The notes under the pieces are model-generated. The model had not been told where the DNA came from, did not search any database, and was given only the letters and a program-made list of their open reading frames with translations. Of a stretch of 57,831 nt of DNA, positions 1 through 7,841 are shown one piece after another. This DNA comes from Glacieibacterium sp964246975 (lineage in GTDB: Bacteria; Pseudomonadota; Alphaproteobacteria; Sphingomonadales; Sphingomonadaceae). Position numbers and translations under genes: made by a program. The stretch spans positions 1 to 57,831 of the forward strand of contig CAXTSL010000003.1 of assembly GCA_964246975.1 (NCBI GenBank), read 5' to 3'. Within the stretch, counting starts at the first letter, position 1. Every line of letters starts with the position of its first letter.

Positions 1-460
1 CGTGGTCGATCACCCCGACCAGCATGAAGAACCCGGCTTTGTACAGCGCATGGGCGACGAAATAGACCACCATGGCCGCAATCGCGGCTTCGCTGCCAGT
101 GCCGATCAACAGCACCAGCAGCCCCAGCGAGGCGATCGTGGTCTGCGCCAGCATCTGTTTCAGATCGGTCTGCTTGAGCGCCGCGTCGATGCGGCGGGTG
201 AAGTCGGCGGTCTTGTCGTCGAGCCGGATCTGCTGCGCCGCGAGAGCACGCGTCAGCGACGACTGCAACGGCACGAGCGATTTTTCGGTGACGATGATAC
301 GCCGCATCCTGGCGTCGAAGACCATGCCGTGGCCGGTCGCCGCGATGGCATCGGCGGTCGTCGCCTCGGTCGTGAACGGCTCGGGCTTCTGCGCGGCAGC
401 GGGGACGGCGAGCAGTATCGCGGCGAAGACGGCCAGCAGCGCGTCCGGGAACAGTTTCAT
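1..460 (-). CDS. Partial exported/Mrp-antiporter-A-like chimeric protein (C-terminus beyond window)
   Basis: The frame is open from an ATG at 460 to the left edge (153 codons, 3' end missing). AGGAGA lies 7 nt upstream of the ATG. Residues 1-24 look like a signal peptide (hydrophobic LLAVFAAILLAVPAAAQ). Residues 25-93 are a polar, partly helical stretch I cannot assign. From about residue 95 the sequence is typical of the middle of Mrp/Pha subunit A (NuoL-like proton-translocating family): LKQTDLKQMLAQTT, then two membrane segments, with AHALYKAGFFMLVGVIDH around 136-153. In normal subunits this motif lies a few hundred residues in, after several membrane helices that are absent here. Either a deletion/fusion gene or an assembly join. 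The antiporter identity of the last 60 residues is fairly secure; the function of the whole is unknown. Confidence 0.6.
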   Translation of the reverse strand, partial: MKLFPDALLAVFAAILLAVPAAAQKPEPFTTEATTADAIAATGHGMVFDARMRRIIVTEKSLVPLQSSLTRALAAQQIRLDDKTADFTRRIDAALKQTDLKQMLAQTTIASLGLLVLLIGTGSEAAIAAMVVYFVAHALYKAGFFMLVGVIDH

Positions 461-544
461 CGGTCATCTCCTGCCAAAGAGCGCCGACCCGTTATCGTTA
501 CACCGATGATATGCCTTTCGAGGGTGCGGTGCAAGCGTCGCAGG

Positions 545-2584
545 TCAGGCGTCGAGACCGAACGCCGCCAGCACGAACGCAAACTCCTCCGCCGTTTCGC
601 GCAGGGCCTCGAAGCGGCCCGACTTGCCGCCGTGCCCGGCACCCATGTTGGTCTTGAGCAACAGCGGCGCGTCGCCGATGCCAAGCTCGCGCAGGCGGGC
701 AACCCATTTGGCCGGCTCCCAGTAGGTGACGCGGGGATCGTTGAGGCCTGCGGTGACGAGCATTGCCGGATAGGCCTGCGCGGTCACGTTATCGTAGGGG
801 CTGTACGCGGCGATCCTGGCATAGGCTTGCGGGTCGGCGATTGGGTTGCCCCACTCGGGCCACTCGATCGGGGTGAGCGGCAGCGTGTCGTCGAGCATCG
901 TCCCGAGAACGTCGACGAACGGCACGTGCGCCGCGACGGCGCGCCACAGCTCGGGACGTGTATTGGCGACGACGCCCATCAGCGTTCCGCCCGCGCTGCC
1001 GCCCGAGATCGAGATGTTGCCGGGATGCGCGAAGCCGGCTTCGATCAAGGCCTCGGCACAAGCGATGAAGTCGTCGAAACTGTTGGTGCGCTTGTCGAGC
1101 TTGCCGTCGAGATACCAGCGATAGCCGAGGTCGTCGCCGCCGCGGACATGCGCGATGGCATAGGCGAAGCCACGGTCGAGCAGGCTCAACCGACTCGCCG
1201 AAAACGCGGGCGACATCGCGATGCCATAGGCACCATAGCCATAAAGATGCGCGCGGCCGCCGCCGTCGCGGGGCAGATCGCGGCGATACACGACCGACAC
1301 CGGCACGCGCACGCCGTCGGGGGCGGTCGCCCACAGCCGCTCGGTGGCATAGGCGCTCGCATCATAGCCCGAGGGCACCGTCTGCACCTTGCGCGTCGCC
1401 AGCGTGCGCGCCGCGACGTCATAGTCATAGACGGTGTGCGGCGTGACCATCGACGTATAGTTGAGGCGCAGCAGCGGCGCGTCGGGCTCGGGATTGCCGC
1501 CAAGCGACGCGGTGAAGCTTGCCTCGGGAAAGGCGATGTCGTGCGCGCCGTCGGTGTCAACCAGACGGATGGTGTCGAGCCCGTCGGCGCGCGCCTCGAT
1601 CGCGAGATACGATGCGAAGGCAGTGACGCCCCGGATATAGTCGCGGTCGCTGCCCGCGATCAGTTCGCTCCAGTCGCCGGGCGCGTCGAGTCGCGCCGTC
1701 GCGATGCGGAAATTGGGGTGCGTATCGTTGCTGCGGACGAATAGCGTGCCGCCGCGCACGTCGACCTCGTACTCGCGTCCCGTGACGCGTGCGCTGACCA
1801 GCACCGGCGGATCGTGCGGCGCGTCGGCGGAAAGCAGGCGGATTTCGCTGGTGACATGGTCGGCGCTGCGGACGATCAGCTGCGACCGGTCCTGGCTGCG
1901 GCGCAGGCCGACGAAGAAGCTTGGATCGCTCTCCTCGTACACCACGGACCCGCCGTCGGCGGTACCGCGCCGGTGCAGCCGGGCGCGCCATGGTCGCCAC
2001 GCTTCGTTGACCTCGGTCCAGGCGATATGCAGGCTGTCGGTCGCCCACACCGGCGTGCCGATGCTGTTGGTCGCGACGGGCGGGCCATCCTCCCCCGTCG
2101 CAAGATCGCGGATACGCAGCACGAAGCGCTCCGACCCGTCGCTGTCGACGGCATGTGCCAGCCAGCGCCCGTCGGGGCTGACCGCGTGGCCGCCGAGGCG
2201 GAAATAATCGAGGCTCGCCGCCATTGCGGGTTCGTCGAGGATGATCTGCTCGGCACCGCCACCTGCAGGCTGTCGCAGCCACAGCCGGTATTGGCCGCCG
2301 GGGGCGAAGCGCCACCAGTAATCATAGTCGCCGTCGCGCACCGGAACGCCCGCGTCGTCCTGCTTGACGCGGCCTTGCAGCTCCTCGAACAGCGTCTCGA
2401 CGAGGGGCGTACGCGGTGCCAGCCACGCGTCGAACCACGCGTTCTCGACAGCGAGATGCGCGAGGATCGCCGGGTCGGCGACGACGGGATAGCCCTCGTC
2501 CTTGAGCCAGGCGTAGGGGTCGTCGCGGACGATGCCGTGGTGCGTCGTGGTGTATGGGTGCCGGGCGGCGATGGGGGGCTGCAT
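545..2584 (-). CDS. ptrB: Oligopeptidase B (prolyl oligopeptidase family S9A)
   Basis: 679 residues, the usual length for oligopeptidase B, a serine peptidase that cleaves short peptides after Arg/Lys. The N-terminus has the family opening (RHPYTTTHHGIVRDDPYAWL). Residues about 80-400 form the beta-propeller that filters substrate size. The alpha/beta hydrolase domain follows with GGSAGG (nucleophile about Ser530), the GLNDPRV loop (Asp about 616) and GAGHGG (His about 651). YGYGAYG and HVRGGDDLG are also family signatures. No signal peptide, so cytoplasmic. It stands alone, divergent from the quinone oxidoreductase gene that begins at 2698. Confidence 0.93.
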   Translation of the reverse strand: MQPPIAARHPYTTTHHGIVRDDPYAWLKDEGYPVVADPAILAHLAVENAWFDAWLAPRTPLVETLFEELQGRVKQDDAGVPVRDGDYDYWWRFAPGGQYRLWLRQPAGGGAEQIILDEPAMAASLDYFRLGGHAVSPDGRWLAHAVDSDGSERFVLRIRDLATGEDGPPVATNSIGTPVWATDSLHIAWTEVNEAWRPWRARLHRRGTADGGSVVYEESDPSFFVGLRRSQDRSQLIVRSADHVTSEIRLLSADAPHDPPVLVSARVTGREYEVDVRGGTLFVRSNDTHPNFRIATARLDAPGDWSELIAGSDRDYIRGVTAFASYLAIEARADGLDTIRLVDTDGAHDIAFPEASFTASLGGNPEPDAPLLRLNYTSMVTPHTVYDYDVAARTLATRKVQTVPSGYDASAYATERLWATAPDGVRVPVSVVYRRDLPRDGGGRAHLYGYGAYGIAMSPAFSASRLSLLDRGFAYAIAHVRGGDDLGYRWYLDGKLDKRTNSFDDFIACAEALIEAGFAHPGNISISGGSAGGTLMGVVANTRPELWRAVAAHVPFVDVLGTMLDDTLPLTPIEWPEWGNPIADPQAYARIAAYSPYDNVTAQAYPAMLVTAGLNDPRVTYWEPAKWVARLRELGIGDAPLLLKTNMGAGHGGKSGRFEALRETAEEFAFVLAAFGLDA

Positions 2585-2697
2585 GCCGAGCGGCCTACTC
2601 CACCCGCGCCCGGCCGCAAAGCGCTGGACGCCGTGGGGTGACAGCGCTGTCCCTCGCGCTATGCTGGCCGCAAGTCCTTGGGGAGCATCGCCGCGCC

Positions 2698-3669
2698 ATG
2701 AAAGCCGTTCTCTGCGTCGAACACGGTCCGCCCGAAATGCTCGTGGTGCGCGACATCGACACCCCCGAGCCGGGGCGCGGGCAGGTCCGCGTCCATGCCG
2801 CCGGGGTCAACTTCCCCGACACGCTGATTATCCAGAACCTGTATCAGTTCAAACCCGCGCTGCCGTTCGCGCCGGGCGGCGAAGCGGCGGGCGTCATCGA
2901 CGCGCTGGGGGAGGGTGTCACCGACCTCAGCCTCGGCGACCGCGTCGTCGCGATGACCGGCAACGGCTGCTATGCCGAGGCCGTCGTCGCCAACCGCGCG
3001 CAAGTCGTGCCGATCGCCGACGGCATGCCTTTCGACATCGCCAGCGGCTTCACGATGACCTACGGCACCTCGCACCACGCGCTCAAGCAGCGCGCTCGGC
3101 TCCAGCCCGGCGAGACGCTGCTGGTGCTCGGCGCGGCGGGCGGCGTCGGACTCGCGGCGGTCGAGCTCGGCAAGCTGATGGGGGCCAAGGTCATCGCCGC
3201 CGCCTCGACCGAGGCAAAGCTGCAGGTCTGCCGCGACTACGGTACCGACGAGACGATCAACTATGCCGACGCCGACCTCAAGGCCGAGGTCAAGCGCCTG
3301 ACCAACGGGCGTGGCGTCGATGTCGTCTACGATCCCGTCGGCGACCGCTTCGCCGAACCGGCATTTCGCGGCATGGCGTGGAACGGGCGCTACCTCGTCG
3401 TCGGCTTTGCGGCGGGCGATATCCCGGCGCTGCCGCTCAACCTGCCGCTGATCAAGGGCGCGTCGATCGTCGGGGTGTTCTGGGGCGCGTTTACGCAGCA
3501 CGAGCCCGAAATCCACCGCGCCAACATGGCCGAACTGCTCGACTGGTACGCGGCGGGCAAGCTGCGCCCCCATGTTTCCAAGCACTTTCCGCTCGCCGAA
3601 GGCGCGGCAGCGATCCGCTGGCTGATGGACCGCAAGGCGACGGGCAAGGTCGTGCTCGACGTGACGTGA
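2698..3669 (+). CDS. NADPH:quinone oxidoreductase, zinc-independent MDR family
   Basis: 323 residues starting MKAVLCVEHG. The frame is open further upstream, but this ATG gives the family N-terminus. It has a GroES-like domain with PFAPGGEAAG (56-65) and a Rossmann domain with LVLGAAGGVG (about 142-151) for NADPH. The cysteine and histidine zinc ligands of alcohol dehydrogenases are absent, as in quinone oxidoreductases. HHALKQRARLQPGE before the Rossmann fold is also typical. The enzyme probably reduces quinones or enones in the cytosol; the substrate cannot be told from sequence. It is convergent with purL, 69 bases away. Confidence 0.88.
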   Translation: MKAVLCVEHGPPEMLVVRDIDTPEPGRGQVRVHAAGVNFPDTLIIQNLYQFKPALPFAPGGEAAGVIDALGEGVTDLSLGDRVVAMTGNGCYAEAVVANRAQVVPIADGMPFDIASGFTMTYGTSHHALKQRARLQPGETLLVLGAAGGVGLAAVELGKLMGAKVIAAASTEAKLQVCRDYGTDETINYADADLKAEVKRLTNGRGVDVVYDPVGDRFAEPAFRGMAWNGRYLVVGFAAGDIPALPLNLPLIKGASIVGVFWGAFTQHEPEIHRANMAELLDWYAAGKLRPHVSKHFPLAEGAAAIRWLMDRKATGKVVLDVT

Positions 3670-3738
3670 GGCGTCGCCGCGCGGGGGCAGGCTGCCTTTG
3701 CTGTCGAGCGTCAGCGGCCTGCGCCGGAACGTCGATAC

Positions 3739-5931
3739 TCAGCGCGCCATAAGTTCCGGCAGCCACGCTTCATGCGCGGTTTGGAGCGCCACGAGCGCCA
3801 CCGTCTGCATCCCGCCGCGCCCGACGAGATCGAAGCTCAGCGCATCGCCGCCCGTCGTGCCGATAGGGATCGCGATCAGCCCCGCCGCGCGGGCGCGCCC
3901 CAGCACCGCGTCGCGGTCGGTCGTCGTCACGACGTAGCGCCCCTGATCCTCGCCGAAAAGGATCGCGCCGGGATTGGGAATCTGCGGCACGACGGTCATC
4001 GCGAAGCCGATGCCGCCCGCCAGCGCCATCTCGGCCAGCGCGACGCCCGCGCCGCCGTCCGAGCAGTCGTGCACCGCCGTCACGGCACCCTCGGCGATCA
4101 GCACGCGGACGAGTTCGCCCGCCGCGCGCTCCTTCGCCAGATCGACCGGCGGCGGCGGGCCGTCCTCGCGACCGTGGATTTCGCGCAGCCACAGCGACTG
4201 GCCGACGTGGCTGTCGGAGTGGCAGATCAGCACGATGTGCTCGCCCGCCGCCTTGAACGCGATGGTCGCGCTCGTCGACCAGTCGGAGAGCAGCCCGACG
4301 CCGCCGATGGCCGGGGTCGGCAATATGCCCGTGCCCTCGGTCTCGTTGTACAGGCTGACATTGCCGCTGACGACGGGGAAGTCGAGCGCGCGGCAGGCGT
4401 CGGCCATTCCCTCGATGCAGCCGACGAACTGCCCCATGATCTCGGGGCGCTGGGGGTTGCCGAAGTTCATGCAGTCGGTGATCGCCAGCGGCGTCGCCCC
4501 GACCGCGCAGAGATTGCGGTACGTCTCGGCAACCGCCTGTTTGCCGCCTTCGACCGGGTCGGCAAAGCAATAGCGCGGGGTGCAGTCGGCGGTCAGCGCG
4601 AGGCCCTTGGTCGTGCCGTGGACGCGCACCACCGCCGCGTCGCCACCGGGGCGCTGCACCGTGTCGCCGCCCACCTGGCTGTCGTACTGCTCCCAGATCC
4701 AGCGCCGCGAAGCGAGGTCGGGGCAGGCCATCAGCCTGAGCAGGTCGCCCGCGATGTCGGTGCCGACCGGCACGTCGGTCAGCGGCGCGCGCTTCGGCGT
4801 CGGCAGCCACGGGCGGTCGAGCTTTGGGGCCTTGTCGGCGAGCGGCGCGAGCGGGATGTCGCCGACGACTTTGCCGTGGAAGGTCAGCGTCAGCGCGCCG
4901 CCCGCGACGACCTCGCCGATGACCGCAAAATCCAGTTCCCATTTGCGGAAGATCGCCTCGGCCTCGGCTTCGCGGCCCGGCTTGAGGACCATCAGCATCC
5001 GCTCCTGGCTCTCGCTGAGCATCATCTCATAGGGCGTCATCGCGTCCTCGCGGACGGGCACCTTGTCGAGATCGAGGCGCAGCCCGACGCCGCCCTTCGA
5101 CGCCATCTCGACGCTCGACGAGGTCAGCCCCGCCGCGCCCATGTCCTGGATCGCGACGATCGCGTCCGACGCCATGAGTTCGAGGCACGCCTCGATCAGC
5201 AGCTTCTCGGTGAACGGGTCGCCGACCTGCACCGTCGGGCGCTTGTCCTCGCTGTCCTCGGTGAATTCGGCCGATGCCATCGTCGCGCCGTGGATGCCGT
5301 CGCGCCCGGTCTTCGACCCGACATAGACGACGCTGTTGCCGATCCCTGCCGCCGCCGAGTAGAAAATCTTGTCGGTCCGCGCGACGCCCACCGTCATTGC
5401 GTTGACGAGGATGTTGCCGTTGTAGGCGGGGTGGAAGTTCGTCTCGCCGCCGACCGTCGGAACGCCGACGCAGTTGCCATAGCCGCCGATGCCCGCGACG
5501 ACGCCGCGGATCAGGTGCTTCATCTTGGGCGCGTCCGGCGCGCCGAAGCGCAGCGCGTTGAGGTTGGCGACGGGCCGCGCGCCCATCGTGAAGACGTCGC
5601 GCAGGATGCCGCCGACGCCCGTCGCCGCGCCCTGGTAAGGCTCGATGAAGCTCGGGTGGTTGTGGCTCTCCATCTTGAAGATGCAGGCGTCGCCGTCGCC
5701 GATGTCGATGACCCCGGCGTTCTCGCCGGGCCCGCAGATCACCCACGGCGCGGTCGTCGGCAGCTTGGCGAGGTGGATGCGGCTCGACTTGTACGAGCAA
5801 TGCTCGGACCACATCACCGAGAAAATGCCGAGTTCGAGCAGGTTGGGGACGCGCCCCATACTGGCGACGATGGTGTCGTACTCCTGCGGCGTGAGGCCGT
5901 GGTCGGCGACGGTCTGAGGGGTGATTGGCAC
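3739..5931 (-). CDS. purL: Phosphoribosylformylglycinamidine synthase subunit PurL
   Basis: 730 residues, the short PurL that works with PurS and PurQ to convert FGAR to FGAM in purine synthesis. The N-terminus reads GLTPQEYDTIVASMGR, and EHCSYKSSR at 43-51 carries the catalytic His44. DMGAAGLTSSS, DCMNFGNPQRPE and the late VHDCSDGGAGVALAEMA are PurL signatures. The start codon is GTG at 5931. It lies only 6 nt after the stop of the upstream HEPN gene, with a possible AGGA about 10 nt before it inside that gene's last codons, so expression may be coupled. purS and purQ are not in the window; purF lies 9 kb away. Confidence 0.97.
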   Translation of the reverse strand: MPITPQTVADHGLTPQEYDTIVASMGRVPNLLELGIFSVMWSEHCSYKSSRIHLAKLPTTAPWVICGPGENAGVIDIGDGDACIFKMESHNHPSFIEPYQGAATGVGGILRDVFTMGARPVANLNALRFGAPDAPKMKHLIRGVVAGIGGYGNCVGVPTVGGETNFHPAYNGNILVNAMTVGVARTDKIFYSAAAGIGNSVVYVGSKTGRDGIHGATMASAEFTEDSEDKRPTVQVGDPFTEKLLIEACLELMASDAIVAIQDMGAAGLTSSSVEMASKGGVGLRLDLDKVPVREDAMTPYEMMLSESQERMLMVLKPGREAEAEAIFRKWELDFAVIGEVVAGGALTLTFHGKVVGDIPLAPLADKAPKLDRPWLPTPKRAPLTDVPVGTDIAGDLLRLMACPDLASRRWIWEQYDSQVGGDTVQRPGGDAAVVRVHGTTKGLALTADCTPRYCFADPVEGGKQAVAETYRNLCAVGATPLAITDCMNFGNPQRPEIMGQFVGCIEGMADACRALDFPVVSGNVSLYNETEGTGILPTPAIGGVGLLSDWSTSATIAFKAAGEHIVLICHSDSHVGQSLWLREIHGREDGPPPPVDLAKERAAGELVRVLIAEGAVTAVHDCSDGGAGVALAEMALAGGIGFAMTVVPQIPNPGAILFGEDQGRYVVTTTDRDAVLGRARAAGLIAIPIGTTGGDALSFDLVGRGGMQTVALVALQTAHEAWLPELMAR

Positions 5932-5937
5932 GGCGGC

Positions 5938-6495
5938 TTAATCCTGGTTCCTGAGTTTGCCCTGCAGAAGCAGGAGGATGCTCAGCACCCGCTTATTGTC
6001 GGAGTCTCTGGCGCCGCTCGCCGCTTGCCACACCGACATCGCCGTTTCCACCCGTTCGATAATCGTCCTGGCGTCCCTTTCGGTTAGCACCTTGTTCAAG
6101 TCGTAGTCGGCGTCATGACGCTTGTTCAACGCGTCCTCGAACGTCTTCGCAAAGATTCTGGCGAACAGTGGACTTGGCACTGGCCCCGTGCCACTCCCCC
6201 GACGAACGAACTCCGCGATGTCAGCAGCGACAAACTCGCCCTTGAATTTGTTAAGCGCAGAAAGCGTTCCTCTGTGACTGAGTGTGCGGGCCAGAATGCG
6301 TCTGCGCCTCGCTCTCGTCGCTCGTTCACCGACGAGTGTCAGCGTCGCTTCGTCGAGAAGAAAATGAAACAGCGAATAATAGGCCGTCGAAATACTGCGA
6401 CGGACGCGCGCACGCGATAACCGCCCCCGCTCACCGCGTGCGCGACGAAGCAGCAGTTTGGCGGACGCGAGTAACTCCGCATCGAATGCGACCAT
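5938..6495 (-). CDS. HEPN-domain protein
   Basis: 185 residues from the ATG whose A is the last base of the preceding stop (TGATG junction); a TTG one codon earlier is possible. RARVRRSISTAYYSLFHFLL matches helix 1 of HEPN domains of the PF05168 type. SHRGTL, followed by a long helix with ALNKRHDADYD and a helical tail, matches their second half. HEPN proteins are often RNases in toxin-antitoxin or phage-defence pairs, usually with a small partner, and such a gene sits directly upstream. Here the partner is not a recognisable MNT nucleotidyltransferase. Toxin activity is inference. It ends 6 nt before purL. Confidence 0.75.
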   Translation of the reverse strand: MVAFDAELLASAKLLLRRARGERGRLSRARVRRSISTAYYSLFHFLLDEATLTLVGERATRARRRRILARTLSHRGTLSALNKFKGEFVAADIAEFVRRGSGTGPVPSPLFARIFAKTFEDALNKRHDADYDLNKVLTERDARTIIERVETAMSVWQAASGARDSDNKRVLSILLLLQGKLRNQD

Positions 6496-6752
6496 CAATT
6501 TGCTTCGGCAAAGCGGACGCTGGCAGATCGCTCGTCGAGCGTAGCTAAACCGTCCTCGATCGCTTCCATAAGCGTAATGCCGTCGCGGATCGGCAGTTTC
6601 TCGATGCCGCGCAAATCAAGATTGACCCGGATGAAGGGCATGTCGGGATCATCGTTCGGGTCGATGACCACGCTCTTCAACCGACCGCTGAAGCCTGAGC
6701 GAGCAACGATCGCCTCGACCTCATGCGCTAATGTCTCGTTGCTCGCCTGCAC
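6495..6752 (-). CDS. Small hypothetical protein paired with HEPN gene
   Basis: 85 residues from a GTG at 6752, acidic, with no membrane segment. It overlaps the HEPN gene by one base, so the two are translationally coupled. An N-terminal helix (HEVEAIVARSGFSGRL) is followed by an apparent beta-hairpin (KSVVIDPNDDPDMPFIRVNL). I do not recognise the family. Position and size suggest the partner or antitoxin of the HEPN protein. A degenerate copy of its N-terminus with the same HEVEAIV helix lies at 9814-9900, so the locus took part in the tandem duplication. Start choice is uncertain. Confidence 0.6.
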   Translation of the reverse strand: MQASNETLAHEVEAIVARSGFSGRLKSVVIDPNDDPDMPFIRVNLDLRGIEKLPIRDGITLMEAIEDGLATLDERSASVRFAEAN

Positions 6753-6828
6753 GACCTGCCTCGCTTTCGCGCCGCGAGTATAGCCGCAACCGGAGCGGGT
6801 CGTCCATGACCGAGTGCGCTGGCTCGGC

Positions 6829-6976
6829 GGTGTCAGGCATGGCCGCGACGCCTCGCCGAGCGCGTCGCGGCCTGCCAGAGTTACGCGGCGACGCTCGCCG
6901 TGCGCCGCCGCCGGAGCGTCGCGCCGGTCAGGCCGAAGCCGCCGATCATCAGCGCCCAGCTGGCGGGTTCGGGGAT
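6829..6976. repeat. Direct repeat, copy 1 of tandem-duplicated module
   Basis: This stretch is almost identical by eye to 9962-10109, a constant 3133 bases away. It begins GGTGTCAGGCATGGCC and covers the intergenic space plus the last about 95 bases of the first PEP-CTERM gene. It is the best conserved part of the duplication; coding regions further in have diverged strongly. Confidence 0.85.
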
Positions 6977-7639
6977 GGCGGCGATTCCGGGCGTATCGAA
7001 CTTGCCAACGAACACCAGATTGCGGACATAGGCGTCCTGCAGCAAAACATAGTCGAAACGCTTGGGACCGCCGAAATCGAAGTCGGCGCCGACGTCGGCA
7101 TCGAAATTGTACAGGAATGATAGCTGCATGCCGATGTTGGGATTGTCGTGGGGCGAGCCGCCAACGCCAAATACGCCCTCCAACCCCAAGAACTCACCGC
7201 GGTAGAAGATGGCGACCGGCGCATTATGGTACGGATTGCCGTCGCCCAGTTCGCATGCCGTGTCCATGTAACAGCCGACGTCGGTTATCGACGTCGTATG
7301 CGACCCGACGGTATAGCTTGCCTGGTTGATCGGGTTGCCGTTGCCGAGCTGAACCGCCGAAATGTTCGGGTTGTTCACGAGCGCATCCGGCATTGCGAAG
7401 CTATTGCCGGCCGGAACCAGCGGTCCGAGTTCGGCATCGTCATAGGTGATCGACAAGGACAATGCGTCGCCGACTTTCCAGTCGAGCAGACCGGTCAGAC
7501 CGTCGGGATTGACCGGGCTGTCGGGCGCGAACTGATAAAAGATCGATCCAGTCCGGGTGATGGTCTTGACTGTCGCATTGGCCCCGGTCGTCGCGAGCAA
7601 TAGCACCGTGGCGGCGAGGATGTTGGCCCTGAAAATCAC
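6881..7639 (-). CDS. PEP-CTERM sorting-domain protein (module copy 1)
   Basis: 252 residues from a GTG at 7639, with GGGAGACAAACA just upstream as ribosome site. Residues 1-22 are a signal peptide ending TTGANA. The body is a beta-rich secreted domain with no recognisable catalytic motif and four cysteines. The C-terminus is a PEP-CTERM tail: IPEPASWALMIGGFGL, a hydrophobic segment, then RRRR. Exosortase systems use this tail for envelope sorting; no exosortase is in the window. It is paralogous to the gene at 10014-10763: both mature proteins begin with TITRTG and share a GDAxxxSxTYDDA stretch. It is transcribed divergently from a transmembrane regulator. Confidence 0.85.
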   Translation of the reverse strand: MIFRANILAATVLLLATTGANATVKTITRTGSIFYQFAPDSPVNPDGLTGLLDWKVGDALSLSITYDDAELGPLVPAGNSFAMPDALVNNPNISAVQLGNGNPINQASYTVGSHTTSITDVGCYMDTACELGDGNPYHNAPVAIFYRGEFLGLEGVFGVGGSPHDNPNIGMQLSFLYNFDADVGADFDFGGPKRFDYVLLQDAYVRNLVFVGKFDTPGIAAIPEPASWALMIGGFGLTGATLRRRRTASVAA

Positions 7640-7741
7640 TGTTTGTCTCCCTGTTGCCCGAACCGTGACGGCGGCTGCGGCGCGTCGTCGAACGCACAGC
7701 AGTACTGGGCCGATGGAGCGCAGCGCGACACGGCCCCGACC

Positions 7742-7774
7742 TGATGATCGCATGATGAAAGGCTGATGATTTGG
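7742..7774. promoter_or_regulatory. Three 11-bp direct repeats, candidate operator (module 1)
   Basis: TGATGATCGCA, TGATGAAAGGC and TGATGATTTGG follow each other with starts at 7742, 7753 and 7764, exactly 11 bp apart. The array lies between the divergent PEP-CTERM gene and the winged-helix regulator gene, 68 bases before the regulator's ATG. An 11-bp repeat step is how OmpR/PhoB-type winged helices sit in tandem on DNA, so this is a plausible autoregulatory operator. The spacing is seen; binding is inferred. Confidence 0.65.
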
Positions 7775-7841
7775 AGCAACGGCGCGATTTCCGTGGGTAA
7801 GGCGCTGCCCGGTGCGCTAGCACTGGCGCCAAGGGGGTACG

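Noticed and set aside
2..1744. 580-codon open frame on the plus strand from the window start
   Set aside because: Antisense to the antiporter-like frame and oligopeptidase B; composition shows a GC-bias shadow.
3772..6087. 771-codon open frame on the plus strand
   Set aside because: Antisense shadow of purL with biased Arg/Ala/Asp/His composition and no family features.
7742..7774. CRISPR or satellite-like array
   Set aside because: Only three units of 11 bp without spacers; the place between divergent genes fits an operator better. The same holds for 10865-10897.
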